Assembly (NCBI GenBank): GCA_015680685.1
Contig: MNCI01020267.1
Coordinates: forward strand, 228,310 to 292,309
Direction: 5' to 3'
DNA from: Gnetum montanum
Taxonomy: Eukaryota > Streptophyta > Gnetopsida > Gnetales > Gnetaceae
Length of the DNA: 64,000 bases
Shown: piece after piece, positions 47,911-58,208 of the stretch
Layout of the letters: every line of letters starts with the position of its first letter
Position numbering within the stretch: position 1 is the first letter of the stretch
Translations under genes and position numbers: made by a program
The notes under the pieces: generated by a model
The model's input: the letters and a program-made list of their open reading frames with translations, nothing else
Database searches by the model: none
Told to the model about the DNA's origin: nothing

Positions 47911-50240
47911 TTATTGTAATGATGATTTCTTATTAGTCATTGAGTTATTGGCCACAAGAGGTAAGCCTTGGTCATGATTTGCTATAGATTTACTTGTTGA
48001 TGATGGAGACACCCTAATAATGATAGTTTCCCTAGCCTTAGAAGGATTAATAGTGCATTTTTTGGATTGTGATGTTGATGCCAACGAAGGAGGAACACAT
48101 ATAATGAAAGACTCTTTAGGGGCTAAAGGTGGTGGTACCCATATGACGAAGGGATCTCTAGGATTTGTGGTTTGGGGCTGACTACTAGCTGGCAATACAT
48201 TGATGACAAACAATTCCCTAGGAGGTCTATACCATTTGGTTGCTACAAATAAGATGATGATGTAAGAGTTATAGTTGGAGTGTAGAGAGTTGGGATCATT
48301 CAACGCCAACTCTCCATAGTCAATCATCTTTTGGAGATAATCTTTAAGGGCCATGCAAAAATCAATATCATGACCAGTGAGTTGGTGATAATGGCAAAAT
48401 CTATCAAGCCTAAAGTACTTTGGCAATTTTGGATCATCTTTGGTTGCTATCGTTGGGTCTCTAGTTATATTGCAAAGATGATCATGCCTCTTACAAACTT
48501 CCTTAGACAATTTCTTATGTTGAATATGATTATCTTTAAGAAAATTTTGTAGAATCTTAGAGAGCTTCATAGGAAACTTTGTGTATTCAAACCTATCCTT
48601 ACACTCAATGTTAGACTCTTATTAGTTGGATGCATACGAAGTAGATAGTTGAGATGGATCAAAAAAGTTGTTATGTGAAGGCAACTTTTACCTTTCTACT
48701 TATTTAGGCTCTTTTGTTACTATGTCCATGATCGTTTGTGCTTGTTTGGTCTTATCCTTGTCCCTCCTAGTAAGCTAGTTCTTGTAGGTGACATAGGCTA
48801 GATCCTTGTAAACCTTTGAAGCCTATTCTATGTTCTTAATTTTTGAATAGGCTTAGCTTAGTTATCAAGGTTTTAAATAATAAATATTTAACTTGATGAA
48901 GTCATTAACTTCTCTCTTAAATATGGCCAAGAGGTGGATCACAAAGATGGGCTTGGAAATCTCATTGAGCATTGCATTCTATCTTTGAATGAATTTTTGG
49001 ACAAGTTCAAGTGGCCCCTACCTCACTTTCATAAGTTGATCTAAGGTTGTATCAGGCTTTAAGTATATTTTAAGTTCTTGGAAAATAGGGCTATCAAATC
49101 ATCTAGGGAGAAAATAGAACCTCCAAATAAGGTTTAGTACTAGTCTAAAGCCTTTTCTTTCAAGGACATAGGAAAATCACATAGTATCATATGAGGCCAT
49201 GCTTACAATAGGAGGCACTTAGAATGGAAGATGACAATATGTGCATTAGTGTGTCCTTTACCATTGTATTTGATGAAGTTTTGGATAGATATGCCTATCG
49301 ATAATGTAATTTGGAAAATGATAGGACTGATGGAAGCATTATGATAGAAGTCCATGACCTTTACCATTTGAGTTTTAGTGGCCTCTAGTTTCTACAACTT
49401 CTCAGTAAGGTCTTGAAATAGTTGAAAGGCTAAATCCAATCCTTGTGGAGCTCCTAAGGGCTACACTTGTTGTTGTTAAATGGCTAGTGGTTATGGAATG
49501 GGTAACGGTATAGATTGGAGAGATCGTGTAACTACTATTGCAAGAGGATTAAACATGAAAAATGATGTTTACATTGAGCCATGAGGAAAATAGGACTTGT
49601 TGGAAATAAATGGCTTCTGTAATATGCATGTAATTTTCATTCCGAAAGAAGAACTAGCTGACATCGTAAAAGGTTGAGGCATGGAGGAAAATTACAAGTG
49701 TAGGTTGAGGTATAGCAATGAAAGGCATTAAGAGTAATAGTGAAGTAAACAAGGAAGTGAATTGGAAACTTGAGTTTGGGGAGGTCACATGGAAAATTTG
49801 ATTCACTACTGAAATGGAAGGCATAGAGTTGAACATGGTAATCTCTAGGAAAGATCATTGACAGCTTTTCCATATGAATGTATCTAGCTCATACTCAACT
49901 CCAAACTTTTCTTGATCCTTTGGGAGGTACCCTAAATTAACCTTTTCACTCACTTCATCATCCTCATCTGCACTTACTAATTATGCCAACAAATGCATGT
50001 AAAACTTGGATAATTCAATTTGATCATATGATGAAGGAATGTATTCCTTCCCACCCTTGTATGTCAACTCGTAGTGATTCTTAGAGTCAAACTCCTTACA
50101 TGGGATGTGCAAACCCACTTGGATTTTTGTGTATATGAAGTTATAGTATTTCTCATCAATGTTTACATGCACCAAACAAAGTCCTAACCATTTAAAGAAT
50201 TCCTTGTGCTTTACTATGGCTAGGTTCTTAGGGTCACATA
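47911..50240 (-). pseudogene. Gag of element B (broken)
   Basis: The best part is the frame 47911-48570 (219 codons). PKYFRLDRFCHYHQLTGHDIDFCMALK is a zinc-knuckle-like block equivalent to element A's at 19.2 kb. It is followed by a linker with about four repeats built on a basic residue plus Glu/Asp, FVI.V and Pro, for example RDPFVIWVPPPLAP and KESFIICVPPSLAS. Upstream (48.9-49.45 kb) capsid-core fragments such as FIKYNGKGHTNAHIV are scattered over frames. The N-terminal region to about 50.2 kb is guessed. It lies left of the leader array and 5' LTR as expected. Confidence 0.75.
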
Positions 50241-50389
50241 TGTGAATAAATTCCTAGTTCATGACCATGGAAATGATGTTGTGTAATGGAACGATAGAGG
50301 CAATAGGCATAAAACATAGCAAACCAATTAATTAGTTAAGATGATAAAGGCTTCTATGATTTTTGATATTTTACACAAGCTACAGATTT

Positions 50390-50815
50390 TAGCATATAAA
50401 GCTCATAGCATGTGAAACTTTAGAACACAAAACTTTGTAGTATATGAAGTTGCAACATGTGAGACTTCACAGTGTGTGAATCTCATAGCATGTGGAACCT
50501 CTTAGCATGTGAAGCTTCAATGTGTGAAACTTCATGGCATATGAAGCTACAACATATGAGACTTCATAGTGTGTAAAGCTCACAACGTGTGGGACTACAA
50601 CTTGTAAAGTTGCAGCATGTGAGGCTATAGCTTGTTAAGCTATAATGTATGAAGGTTGCAACCCATAGCTTGTGAATCTATAGCCTACAGCTTGTGAAGT
50701 TGTTGCCTATGAAGTTATAGCATATAAAGGTTGCAGCCTATAACTTGTGAAGATGTAACCCATGAAGGTTGTAGCCTATAGTTTGGGGAGTTGTAACCTA
50801 TGAAATGGATAGGCT
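50390..50815. repeat. Leader tandem array of element B, about 18-bp unit
   Basis: Around 20 diverged units of the type AGCATGTGAAGCTTCAT lie between PBS and gag. The core GCATGTG is the arm of this family's palindromes. The position equals the leader array of element A at 21485-21950. Confidence 0.75.
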
Positions 50816-51235
50816 TTAAACACACTACAACTATAAAAGTAATTAATTTTTAAAAAAAATTGGTTTTAAGTTTTTCTAATCTACGAAAAAAAGACTAAAA
50901 AAACTACAAAGTGTAAACATTGAAAATAGAGATAGTAGTGTGCACTATAACTACAAAGGTAGCGCAGAGGGCTATGAAAACACTATACACTACATTGTGA
51001 GAAATTAATTTCTTTGCTTGCAAAGTGTAGGGAATGGAAGTAGTGTTGCACACTGCAACTACAAAAGTAACATGTAAAAATATTGTAAATAAAATAGGTT
51101 ATCAAGGAACATGCTAGGTTTTTGAAAAATCCAAAACAAATTTTGGTTTGACCAAATGAGCTTACAAGCTAAGGTAGAAATGGGTAGGAAATTTTTTCAC
51201 AATATGATTTTTTAGCAAAGAAGTTAGGTAGAGGT

Positions 51236-51251
51236 CCTCCTTCTAGCACCA
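51236..51251 (-). other. Primer-binding site of element B
   Basis: On the - strand TGGTGCTAGAAGGAGG lies 5 bases after the LTR end (51257). It is the same type as in element A. Confidence 0.75.
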
Positions 51252-51256
51252 AAAAC

Positions 51257-52326
51257 TATAATGATAAAAAATTTTGATGCTAGAAAATCAAAAGATGCTG
51301 TGTAAAATAGTTTAACTCATAGGTCCATGAGCCTCAAAAGGGATCTAAATCTACTTAAGCAATCTAGCCAATCATCTAAGGACTTTATAAAAATTTGTTA
51401 TCATGAACAAAGAAGTATGGATAAAAAGTGTAAAGAAAATAAATCCAAAAAAATTGTAAAATTTGTATTAAATAATATAAAAATACTATAAATAGAATAA
51501 GTTTAGAGGGTACAAATAAGTGAATTTTAAAAACCCAAAAATACAAAAATGACTTTGAAATTTAGTGTAGGACGTAGGTTATGTTCTACAGTTAACTCCA
51601 CCTTTTTGTCAACTTGATCTACAGTGCAAAGGTTATTGAAGATCACAAATATTCATGTTCTATTACTACTACGTGATCTTTTGGTTACAAGTGTACTACA
51701 AAAATTTTTCTTTGTTAAGAGAAGATTGCCAAAAGATCCTAAAAATGATGCTTGATTTGGTATAAATAGGCTTTAGGTCTATGGTAATGGCATCTGTTAT
51801 AGTTTTTGAGCATTACAAGGTCTTCTTGAACCAAAGTGTAGCATGTGGGCGTAAAACCCAAGTGCCACAAGCTGCTTCACATGTTGCCATAGTATGTGGA
51901 ACTAAGATGTATGGCAGCTGAAATTAAAGCCCAAATCTCACATGCTACCCACATGTTGCCATAACGTATGGGACTAAAATGAATAGAGTATAAAAATAAA
52001 GCCCAAATCCTATACTCTAACTCACATGTTACCATTACATGTGGAGCATTTCTAACCTCCATAAGCTGGAGTAAATAGAATTTACAACTTGTGGAGCATT
52101 TTTAGCCCTCATAAGTTGGATTCAATGGGATTTGCAACATGTGGGCTACAAATCTTAATTTTTACATTGAAAATAGCTTTAAATTCTACTAAAATAAAGC
52201 CACAAAATAGGGTTTTATGTGGGATAACAAGACAATTATTTTTGCCTTCAAATCTCCACCAAATTATAACAAAAATCTTGGCTAGTAGCTTTCATTTTCA
52301 ATGTGAATTTTCCTTGCAATGTTTCA
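51257..52326 (-). repeat. 5' LTR of element B (1070 bp)
   Basis: It is the direct repeat of 29607-30733. The terminal TG has become TA at 51257. It ends TGTTTCA and is followed by the CAATG duplication. CACATG palindromes lie at 51845-52045. Confidence 0.9.
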
Positions 52327-52528
52327 CAATGTAGCCATTATCTCATCCCACACTTTTGACATCCCATCATGACCTTATTTCACAATTGTGAGCACTTCTT
52401 AACATGATTCAATAGCTATAGAATCAAGTATGGAAAGGAAGTATTAGGGATGACCTTGCAGTGGTGTTTTGCATTCTTTGTTGATGTCTCTTAGGTCAAT
52501 CTTCAAAACATCAACAAAGAGGAACCGA
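52327..52528 (+). mobile_element. Element H, piece 3: end of internal region and PPT
   Basis: It begins with the right CAATG duplication, continues the 3' internal region of H interrupted at 29606, and ends with the PPT AACAAAGAGGAACCGA at 52512-52528. It is the reverse complement of about 30734-30960 in element B. Confidence 0.82.
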
Positions 52529-53695
52529 TGAAACATCTCAAGAAAAATTCATGTTTCAAGTAAAAACTTGTAGCCAAAATTTTTATTATATTTTGATAGA
52601 GATTTGAAAGCAGAAATAATTTCCTTATTTTTCCCCAAAAATCCTATCCAATGACCTTTTATTGAGAGAATTTTAGGTTAATTTTCAATGTAAAAGTGAG
52701 ATTTGGAAGCCACACATTGCAAATATCGTGTATTCCAGCTTGTAAAGGTTAAAAATGCTCCACACGCTACAAAAGACATGTATTCCAACTTGTGAAGGTT
52801 AAAAATGCTTCACATGTTATAAATCCCATGAATTCTAACTTATGGGGATTAAAAATGTTCCACAAGCTACAAATTCCATTTATGCTAGCTTGTGGAAGCT
52901 AAAAATACTCTACAAGCTACAAAAATGTTCTAGCTCCATACTCTATGGCATCATCGTGTGGGATTTGAACTTTAATTTCACATAATATGCATCTTTGTCC
53001 CACATGTTCTAGCAGCACGTGGGGTAGCATGTGGAACTTGGGTTTTAAGCCCACACACTACACTTTAGCCCAAGAACAACTTGTAACACTCAAAAATTGT
53101 AACACATGCTAACACATAAAATTTGCACCCTATAAATACCATGTTTTATGCATCTTTCAGGATGTTTTTGGAGTAATCTCATGGTAGATCACTTACCAAG
53201 AAACAACAAATCTTTGTAGCAGATTTTTGTAGCCTTTTCATAGCTTTAGCAACATTGATTTTTGAACATAGAATAAGAGTAGAGATTTATTACGTTATAG
53301 ATCAAATCAAGAAACCAGTGCAAACTCTGTGCACAACACATCATGCAATCAGCACCAAATCATAGAAGGAATATTAATTTCTCAATCTTTAAAACCCTTG
53401 ATCTATACTTTTTCTCAAACCTCCATTTTTTGCATTCATTGAGTACTATATTTATTACAAGATTTGCAGTCATTTTTGTTCTACTATATTATTTTCTTAC
53501 TTTAACTATTCTTTTTTTTACATTTTATTACATTATTCTTATTTTCACATAGGTAAAAAATTATTTTAAGTCCCTAAGTGATCAACGAGACCATTTAGGT
53601 CACTCCAAATTTTTTTCAAGGCCTGTGGATCTATGTGTTAAATTATATCATGCAAATCTTTCAATTTTCCAGCATCGAAATTTTCTGTCATGACA
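52529..53695 (+). repeat. 3' LTR of element H (1167 bp)
   Basis: It is the inverted counterpart of both LTRs of element B, starting TGAAACATC and ending CATGACA. TATAAATA is at 53131-53138 in sense orientation. CACATG palindromes occupy 52715-53050. No PBS follows, which confirms that this is the 3' copy. The 5' LTR is not in the window, so the expected target duplication (GGAAC at 53696-53700) cannot be checked. Confidence 0.85.
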
Positions 53696-53700
53696 GGAAC

Positions 53701-54100
53701 TAATTTTTAGAAATCTACGAGATATGTCTAACTTCACCATTGCCTAACTTCACCATTGCATCTAGAAAATTGAAATCCATAAGAAATGATCACCTCAAAA
53801 GCTTCCAAAATCAAAAGTTATGGCTTTTGAAGCCAAACTTTATGCAGGAAAAACAAGACTACTGGAGAGGTCACCCATCCCATCACCACTTCAAGATGAA
53901 ACACTTAATTATGTTATTTTATCTAGATTGCTAGCAAACTGTCAATTTAACTAGTTATTAAATTTTTTCACATTTTTATACTTAAATGCAACTGCTTTGA
54001 ACTTCATATTTTAAAATTTTTCATTGCTTGTTGGTTTTGGAATTTCCCATCAACTAATCGTATTTTTGAAATTTTTTGTCAAATGAAAAATTTCTGGTGG
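53701..54100. other. Unassigned sequence
   Basis: AT-rich; only a short open frame (53740-53934) without motif is seen. Confidence 0.5.
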
Positions 54101-54109
54101 TCAAAATTG

Positions 54110-54650
54110 CTAAAGGAGGTAAGATACTACACTCCGAAAGGTATCCACGGTCACCGGGGGAGGACGACGCAGACTATGGTGCCAATGATGTTCATCAACG
54201 CTGGCAGCCAATGCGCACTACTGAAAATCTGGCATATTTCTGAGAGTAGGCAGAAGAGATGGTGGAGGTGAAGGTGAAGGTGAAGGCAAGGGTGACAACG
54301 GCAATACCATAAGATGGAAGACGGTAGACAGTAGCACGAAGTAGTAGTGAAGGATGATGGTGACCAGTGCAAGCAGAAGCATAGGGTAACACTGCGAGAG
54401 GGGTAAGCAAAGGCGTAGCAAGGGGCAGCGGGTGAGTGCATGGCGACAAGCAACAATAAGGGTTTCTATGTATTGCCTCTGCACAGAAAAGAAGGGTAGC
54501 AAGCTGCAGCACAATAGGAAGCCGCAACGAAGGGCGATGGTGACTGTCATGATGCAGAGGACACAGGAGAACAATAAAAACTAGTGGGTAGTGGCACACA
54601 TAAGAAGCTTAGCTCTGTAGCCCTTTGCATGATGGGCCGGCGCTAGTCAA
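54110..54650. other. CpG-rich, purine-biased patch
   Basis: This stretch retains many CpG dinucleotides (CACCGGGGGAGGACGACGC, GCGACAAGC, GCCGCAACGAAGG) in contrast to the CpG-poor surroundings. Three overlapping - strand frames (54151-54599) are open because the + strand is purine-rich (GGTGAAGGTGAAGGTGAAGG). They are Cys/Leu/Ser-rich without domain motifs, and I do not call a gene. It may be a more recent insertion or a fragment of a gene-proximal sequence. Confidence 0.45.
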
Positions 54651-54653
54651 CAT

Positions 54654-54677
54654 TTATTATTATTATTATTATTAATT
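54654..54677 (+). repeat. ATT microsatellite
   Basis: About seven ATT units are followed by a second shorter run at 54690-54712. Confidence 0.9.
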
Positions 54678-54814
54678 TTTATTTGTTTATGATTATTATT
54701 ATTAGTATTATTAAGTTTTATTTTTATTATATTTTTTAAAATTTTAATAATATATTATTTTTTATTACTATTATATAAGACATATATAAATACGTGTCTA
54801 CACATAAACAACCT

Positions 54815-54930
54815 AGGACCTTTAGCAAGTAGTTAATATGGGAAGAGTTAAGAGTTTATTTTTATAGTTGGGAGGTCAAGTGTTCGATTTCAAGCCTCAA
54901 CTCTTTTTGACATTAAGTTTTTCTTAACTT
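54815..54930 (+). mobile_element. tRNA-derived SINE-like sequence
   Basis: TTAGCAAGTAGTTAATATGG could be a decayed A box. GGAGGTCAAGTGTTCGATTTC, about 45 nt further, matches the B-box pattern GTTCGAnnC and the GGAGGTC context of tRNA-related SINEs. A T-run (CTCTTTTTG) follows as a possible polymerase III stop. Target duplications were not found. Confidence 0.4.
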
Positions 54931-56070
54931 TTTGAATTTATATTATTCAACCACACTAAGGCGGTTAACGTGATGGTTTGGCGGATGACTAGGTAAGGGG
55001 ATGTTTTGGAAAAATTGTTAACTTTTCTTTAAATTTAATAATCATTAATTATTTAATTTATTATTTTATTGTTTTATAAAGCATGCATAATGAGAAATTT
55101 TAGACAATGATATCTCTTAAATCGTAAGTCTGATCAAGATGAAATTTGTATCATTGAAATCATCTCGATGACTACTATGCATTGAGCTAGTTTCAAGGTC
55201 CAAAAATTAAGTTAAAATTTCAAGATTTGAAAGGAACAAAATAACTTATTTTGCTAAATTAACATTAATAAGCTAATGTATGAGCAACATGAAGACTTCT
55301 AAAAGACTTAGATTTGACTATAAATGATATACCAACCCTTTGATAAAAATATAACACTTATACCTTACAATTTTTCAAGTATGATGTAGTCTTATCCTAT
55401 CACTTATACCCTAGCGAGATACTAAAGAGAAGGTTAAGATAACATTACTCATCAAGTATTAATTTCCCTATGAATCTTATGCTAATAACCCTTACTGGTT
55501 AGATAGGAACAACCCAAACTTATAGGTAGGTCAAATCCCTTAAACTTACTAATGCATAAGTCCTCAGTAGAGGTGAGTAATGTGAAGGGTTAGGTGATTA
55601 GGATAATAAGTTCCAAACAAGATAATATTAACTTAGACTATGCTTACTAGCCTCTTGAAAGGAACTAAATAATAACCTTAGTTAATTAACATTCTAACAT
55701 TACTCTAAGATGAGTAAGAGTTACATGGACTAGTTTTTCCCTATCTTACCAATGTCTATTATAGTTATTGTATCATGTTAAAGTGTAACAAGATCTCCTA
55801 ATCATAAATATCCATGAAAGTTATTACAACGGAATCTTATTTGTTGATGAGATCCATCTTGAACATGATGTGCATTCGTAGTTCTCTTGTATATGTGGGA
55901 TATGTGCTTCAAACTTAGTTATCCATGGAAATCACTAAAAGGGTATATTCTATCATATATGGATCATCTCAAATGTAAGGTGCATCTTGTGGCCATCCAT
56001 GACTCTCCTTAGGTCATGGCTTCATTGTTTGTCACTGGATTGTAGTTGGCCCTTGGTTCTGATTGGCCCT
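54931..56070. other. Unassigned AT-rich sequence
   Basis: No supported ORF, repeat or known motif. The block at 55085-55160 (AATCGTAAGTCTGATCAAGATGAAATTTG type) resembles LTR sequence of other plant elements, but no partner copy was found in the window. Confidence 0.4.
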
Positions 56071-56078
56071 TGAGTCAT

Positions 56079-57080
56079 GGTTTTCTCTAATACCAATTCT
56101 GACATCCCATTCCCATATGTTGTAGAAAATGCTAAATATATGTTACATTTGACATTGTGTATAAATAAAATAATGTGGCATACATCAAATATACATTACA
56201 TTCAACATTTTGCATAAAGAAAATAATAAGGAAAATGCAAAAGGAAAGTGAAAAATGCTTTATTAATGTAAAATAATATATCTAGATAATGATCTAAGGA
56301 TTCCTTAGGATTATCTTCCTTTGGCATCTATCCCTTAAAGGCTATCCAACACTACCACCATGGTTAGGCCTACAATCAACCAAAAGGAATGTTTAGTTAC
56401 CTTCTTGTCCTGCTTTACCTGACACTTGTTACTCACCTTTACCAACTCTGCAACTTCATGCTGATACGACATCTAATGCCTTAGTATAAATACCTTAGGT
56501 TAAATCCCCAAAGATCACCTCAAGAGACATGCCTGTTATTATAATATGTCCTTTTAGATCTTAATTATAACTTCTTGTTTCAAGTCTTATTACCATAATT
56601 ACAATATTTGTTATGAAGAGACATCATCTTCATTATTTAATTATACCATTCAAGAATGGGAACATGATAATACCCCCATTAATTCTACATTGAATGGTAG
56701 AATAATTCCATATTTAATTGGAAGTTCCTGCTTATTCATTTTATAATCATTAAAATATCAAGGTTTACATCTTTCCAAAGATCATTAATGGTTATGGATC
56801 ATACATCTAAACATGTGATTCATGGAGGTACCCTTACAAATTTTTGAGAGAACATTTTTGTAGGAATAATAAATATATGTGCTAGTAAAGCTTACATAAG
56901 AATGTGGACTAGTTGGTGATGAGACATCCTAAAGAAGTTGGATTTAACATTATTATAATGCATCAATAAAGCTCCTATCTCAATTTTCATACTGAGAGTG
57001 GAAGAGTATTGGTAGGGCCTATAACTAGTACAAGATCTTGGGACATGTATACATGCATAGATCTATCCTCCATAAGGTTA
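56079..57080 (-). mobile_element. Possible LTR remnant with tRNA-iMet-type primer site
   Basis: On the - strand TGGTATTAGAGAAAACC (at about 56078-56094) follows GGGATGTCAGAAT. This resembles the tRNA-iMet PBS TGGTATCAGAGC just after an LTR end. The LTR would start at about 56100 and extend right. No partner LTR was found, and the right limit is arbitrary because another LTR-like start (TATCACATCCC) occurs at about 57082. Confidence 0.4.
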
Positions 57081-57081
57081 G

Positions 57082-58013
57082 TATCACATCCCAAAATTTA
57101 ACACTTCAATAATCCAAGTTTAATCATGCAAATCTTATTACTTAGGCATGTAACATCATAATGCTTATACCCAAAAGGAAATCATCACCACAAGCATTAA
57201 AAATCTTAACAAAATGCATGATAAAACAAAATACACATTCCAGTACTTTTAGTATTACCACTGACCATAATCCATAAATATATCTTATACCATAAGAACC
57301 TTCAAAGAGAGTTGATAATATTTAATATTACAAAGCTCAAATACATCAAGTCTTATGACAACATAACAAAATCTAAAAACATAAAGAAAGGTTCCAAAGA
57401 TCTAACTTCATCACCATCAAGGTCCTAGCTTCTAATACTTAAATATGCATTCCCACATGTAGGAAGGATTAGAAACCTTCCAGTAGAGCTAATAACCTTG
57501 ATGCATCTAGAACAAGCTAATGGATGGGATACATGCTACATAAGAAGCCATCTCAGGGTCCATGAGATTAGATACCAAAATCCAAATCCAAAACCATGAT
57601 ATCCATAAAATATTAAGAGAAAGGTAAACTAAGAATGTACTAAAATTAATCATCTACAAGAACTATTTATCTAAAAAGATGTCACCTATCTTTAATGTTA
57701 TTAGTGATCCTCCTCAAGGACTAATTGGCCAACCTAACGTATCTTGGATGAACTAAGCCTAAAAACAAACTCATATGAATTACCCACTCTTTAGTTTTGC
57801 ATCATGAAAAACAACCATATGACATTCATAAGTGATGTGAACAAAAAATAATTGGCTAAATAGTTCCCATGCGCCTACATGTGTATTTATAGGCCCACGT
57901 AGGAACCATGATATCGCAGATCTGATATCGTTGATGAGTGCAATATCGTGTACTCAATATCGCATATTCAATATCATGGGTCTGATATCACAACCAAATG
58001 AATTGTGAGTCAT
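57082..58013 (-). repeat. 3' LTR of element D (left limit uncertain)
   Basis: The right end GTGAGTCATCA abuts a clear PPT. TATA (CTATAAATAC on the - strand) is at about 57884-57893. Upstream of it (57908-57985) stands a cluster of six GATATC/CAATATCG motifs like that in element C. The rest of the LTR shows no similarity to C that I can see. The left limit at TATCACATCCC is a guess; the alternative is 56100. Confidence 0.55.
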
Positions 58014-58028
58014 CATACCCCCACGACT
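58014..58028 (-). other. Polypurine tract of element D
   Basis: On the - strand CAGTCGTGGGGGTATGA precedes the LTR. The adjacent GAATGAAAACGCATCCTTAAG block is shared with element C at 33725-33750. Confidence 0.7.
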
Positions 58029-58208
58029 GAATGAAAACGCATCCTTAAGTCAAAATGAGAACAAGCCCCATTGATTACACAGTGGATAGGTATGGGATTA
58101 TTAATTGATAGGGGATTTATTCATGTTGTAGTGGAGAACTCAATAGAATGAAATTTAGACATAACACAAAAAATGCAAAATTCTCAAAATTACAAAATTG
58201 GGTGGAAC

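Larger units (their letters stand above)
29607..52326 (-). mobile_element. Element B: Tat/Ogre-like retrotransposon, same family as H, pol missing
   Basis: LTRs at 29607-30733 and 51257-52326 are direct repeats flanked by CAATG. The - strand order from the right is 5' LTR, PBS, leader array, gag, protease, tandem repeat, palindrome-rich spacer and intron-like AT-rich block. RT and integrase should follow left of 43.4 kb but were not found. Element C and a copia-like fragment occupy that stretch, and only about 1 kb of the 3' internal region remains (30734-31650). B is therefore internally deleted. Removing C leaves about 12.7 kb. Confidence 0.88.

Noticed and set aside
50390-50815. Short-unit array considered as CRISPR or a centromeric satellite
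   Set aside because: It has about 18-bp contiguous units without unique spacers and sits exactly in the leader of element B.
52357-52528. Interpretation of 52.36-53.7 kb as a solo LTR inserted beside element B
   Set aside because: The PPT and internal sequence before it continue element H across the CAATG duplication, so it is H's own 3' LTR.
54151-54599. Three overlapping - strand open frames of 100-134 codons
   Set aside because: They are open in several frames at once because the + strand is purine-rich; the composition is Cys/Leu/Ser low complexity without domain motifs.
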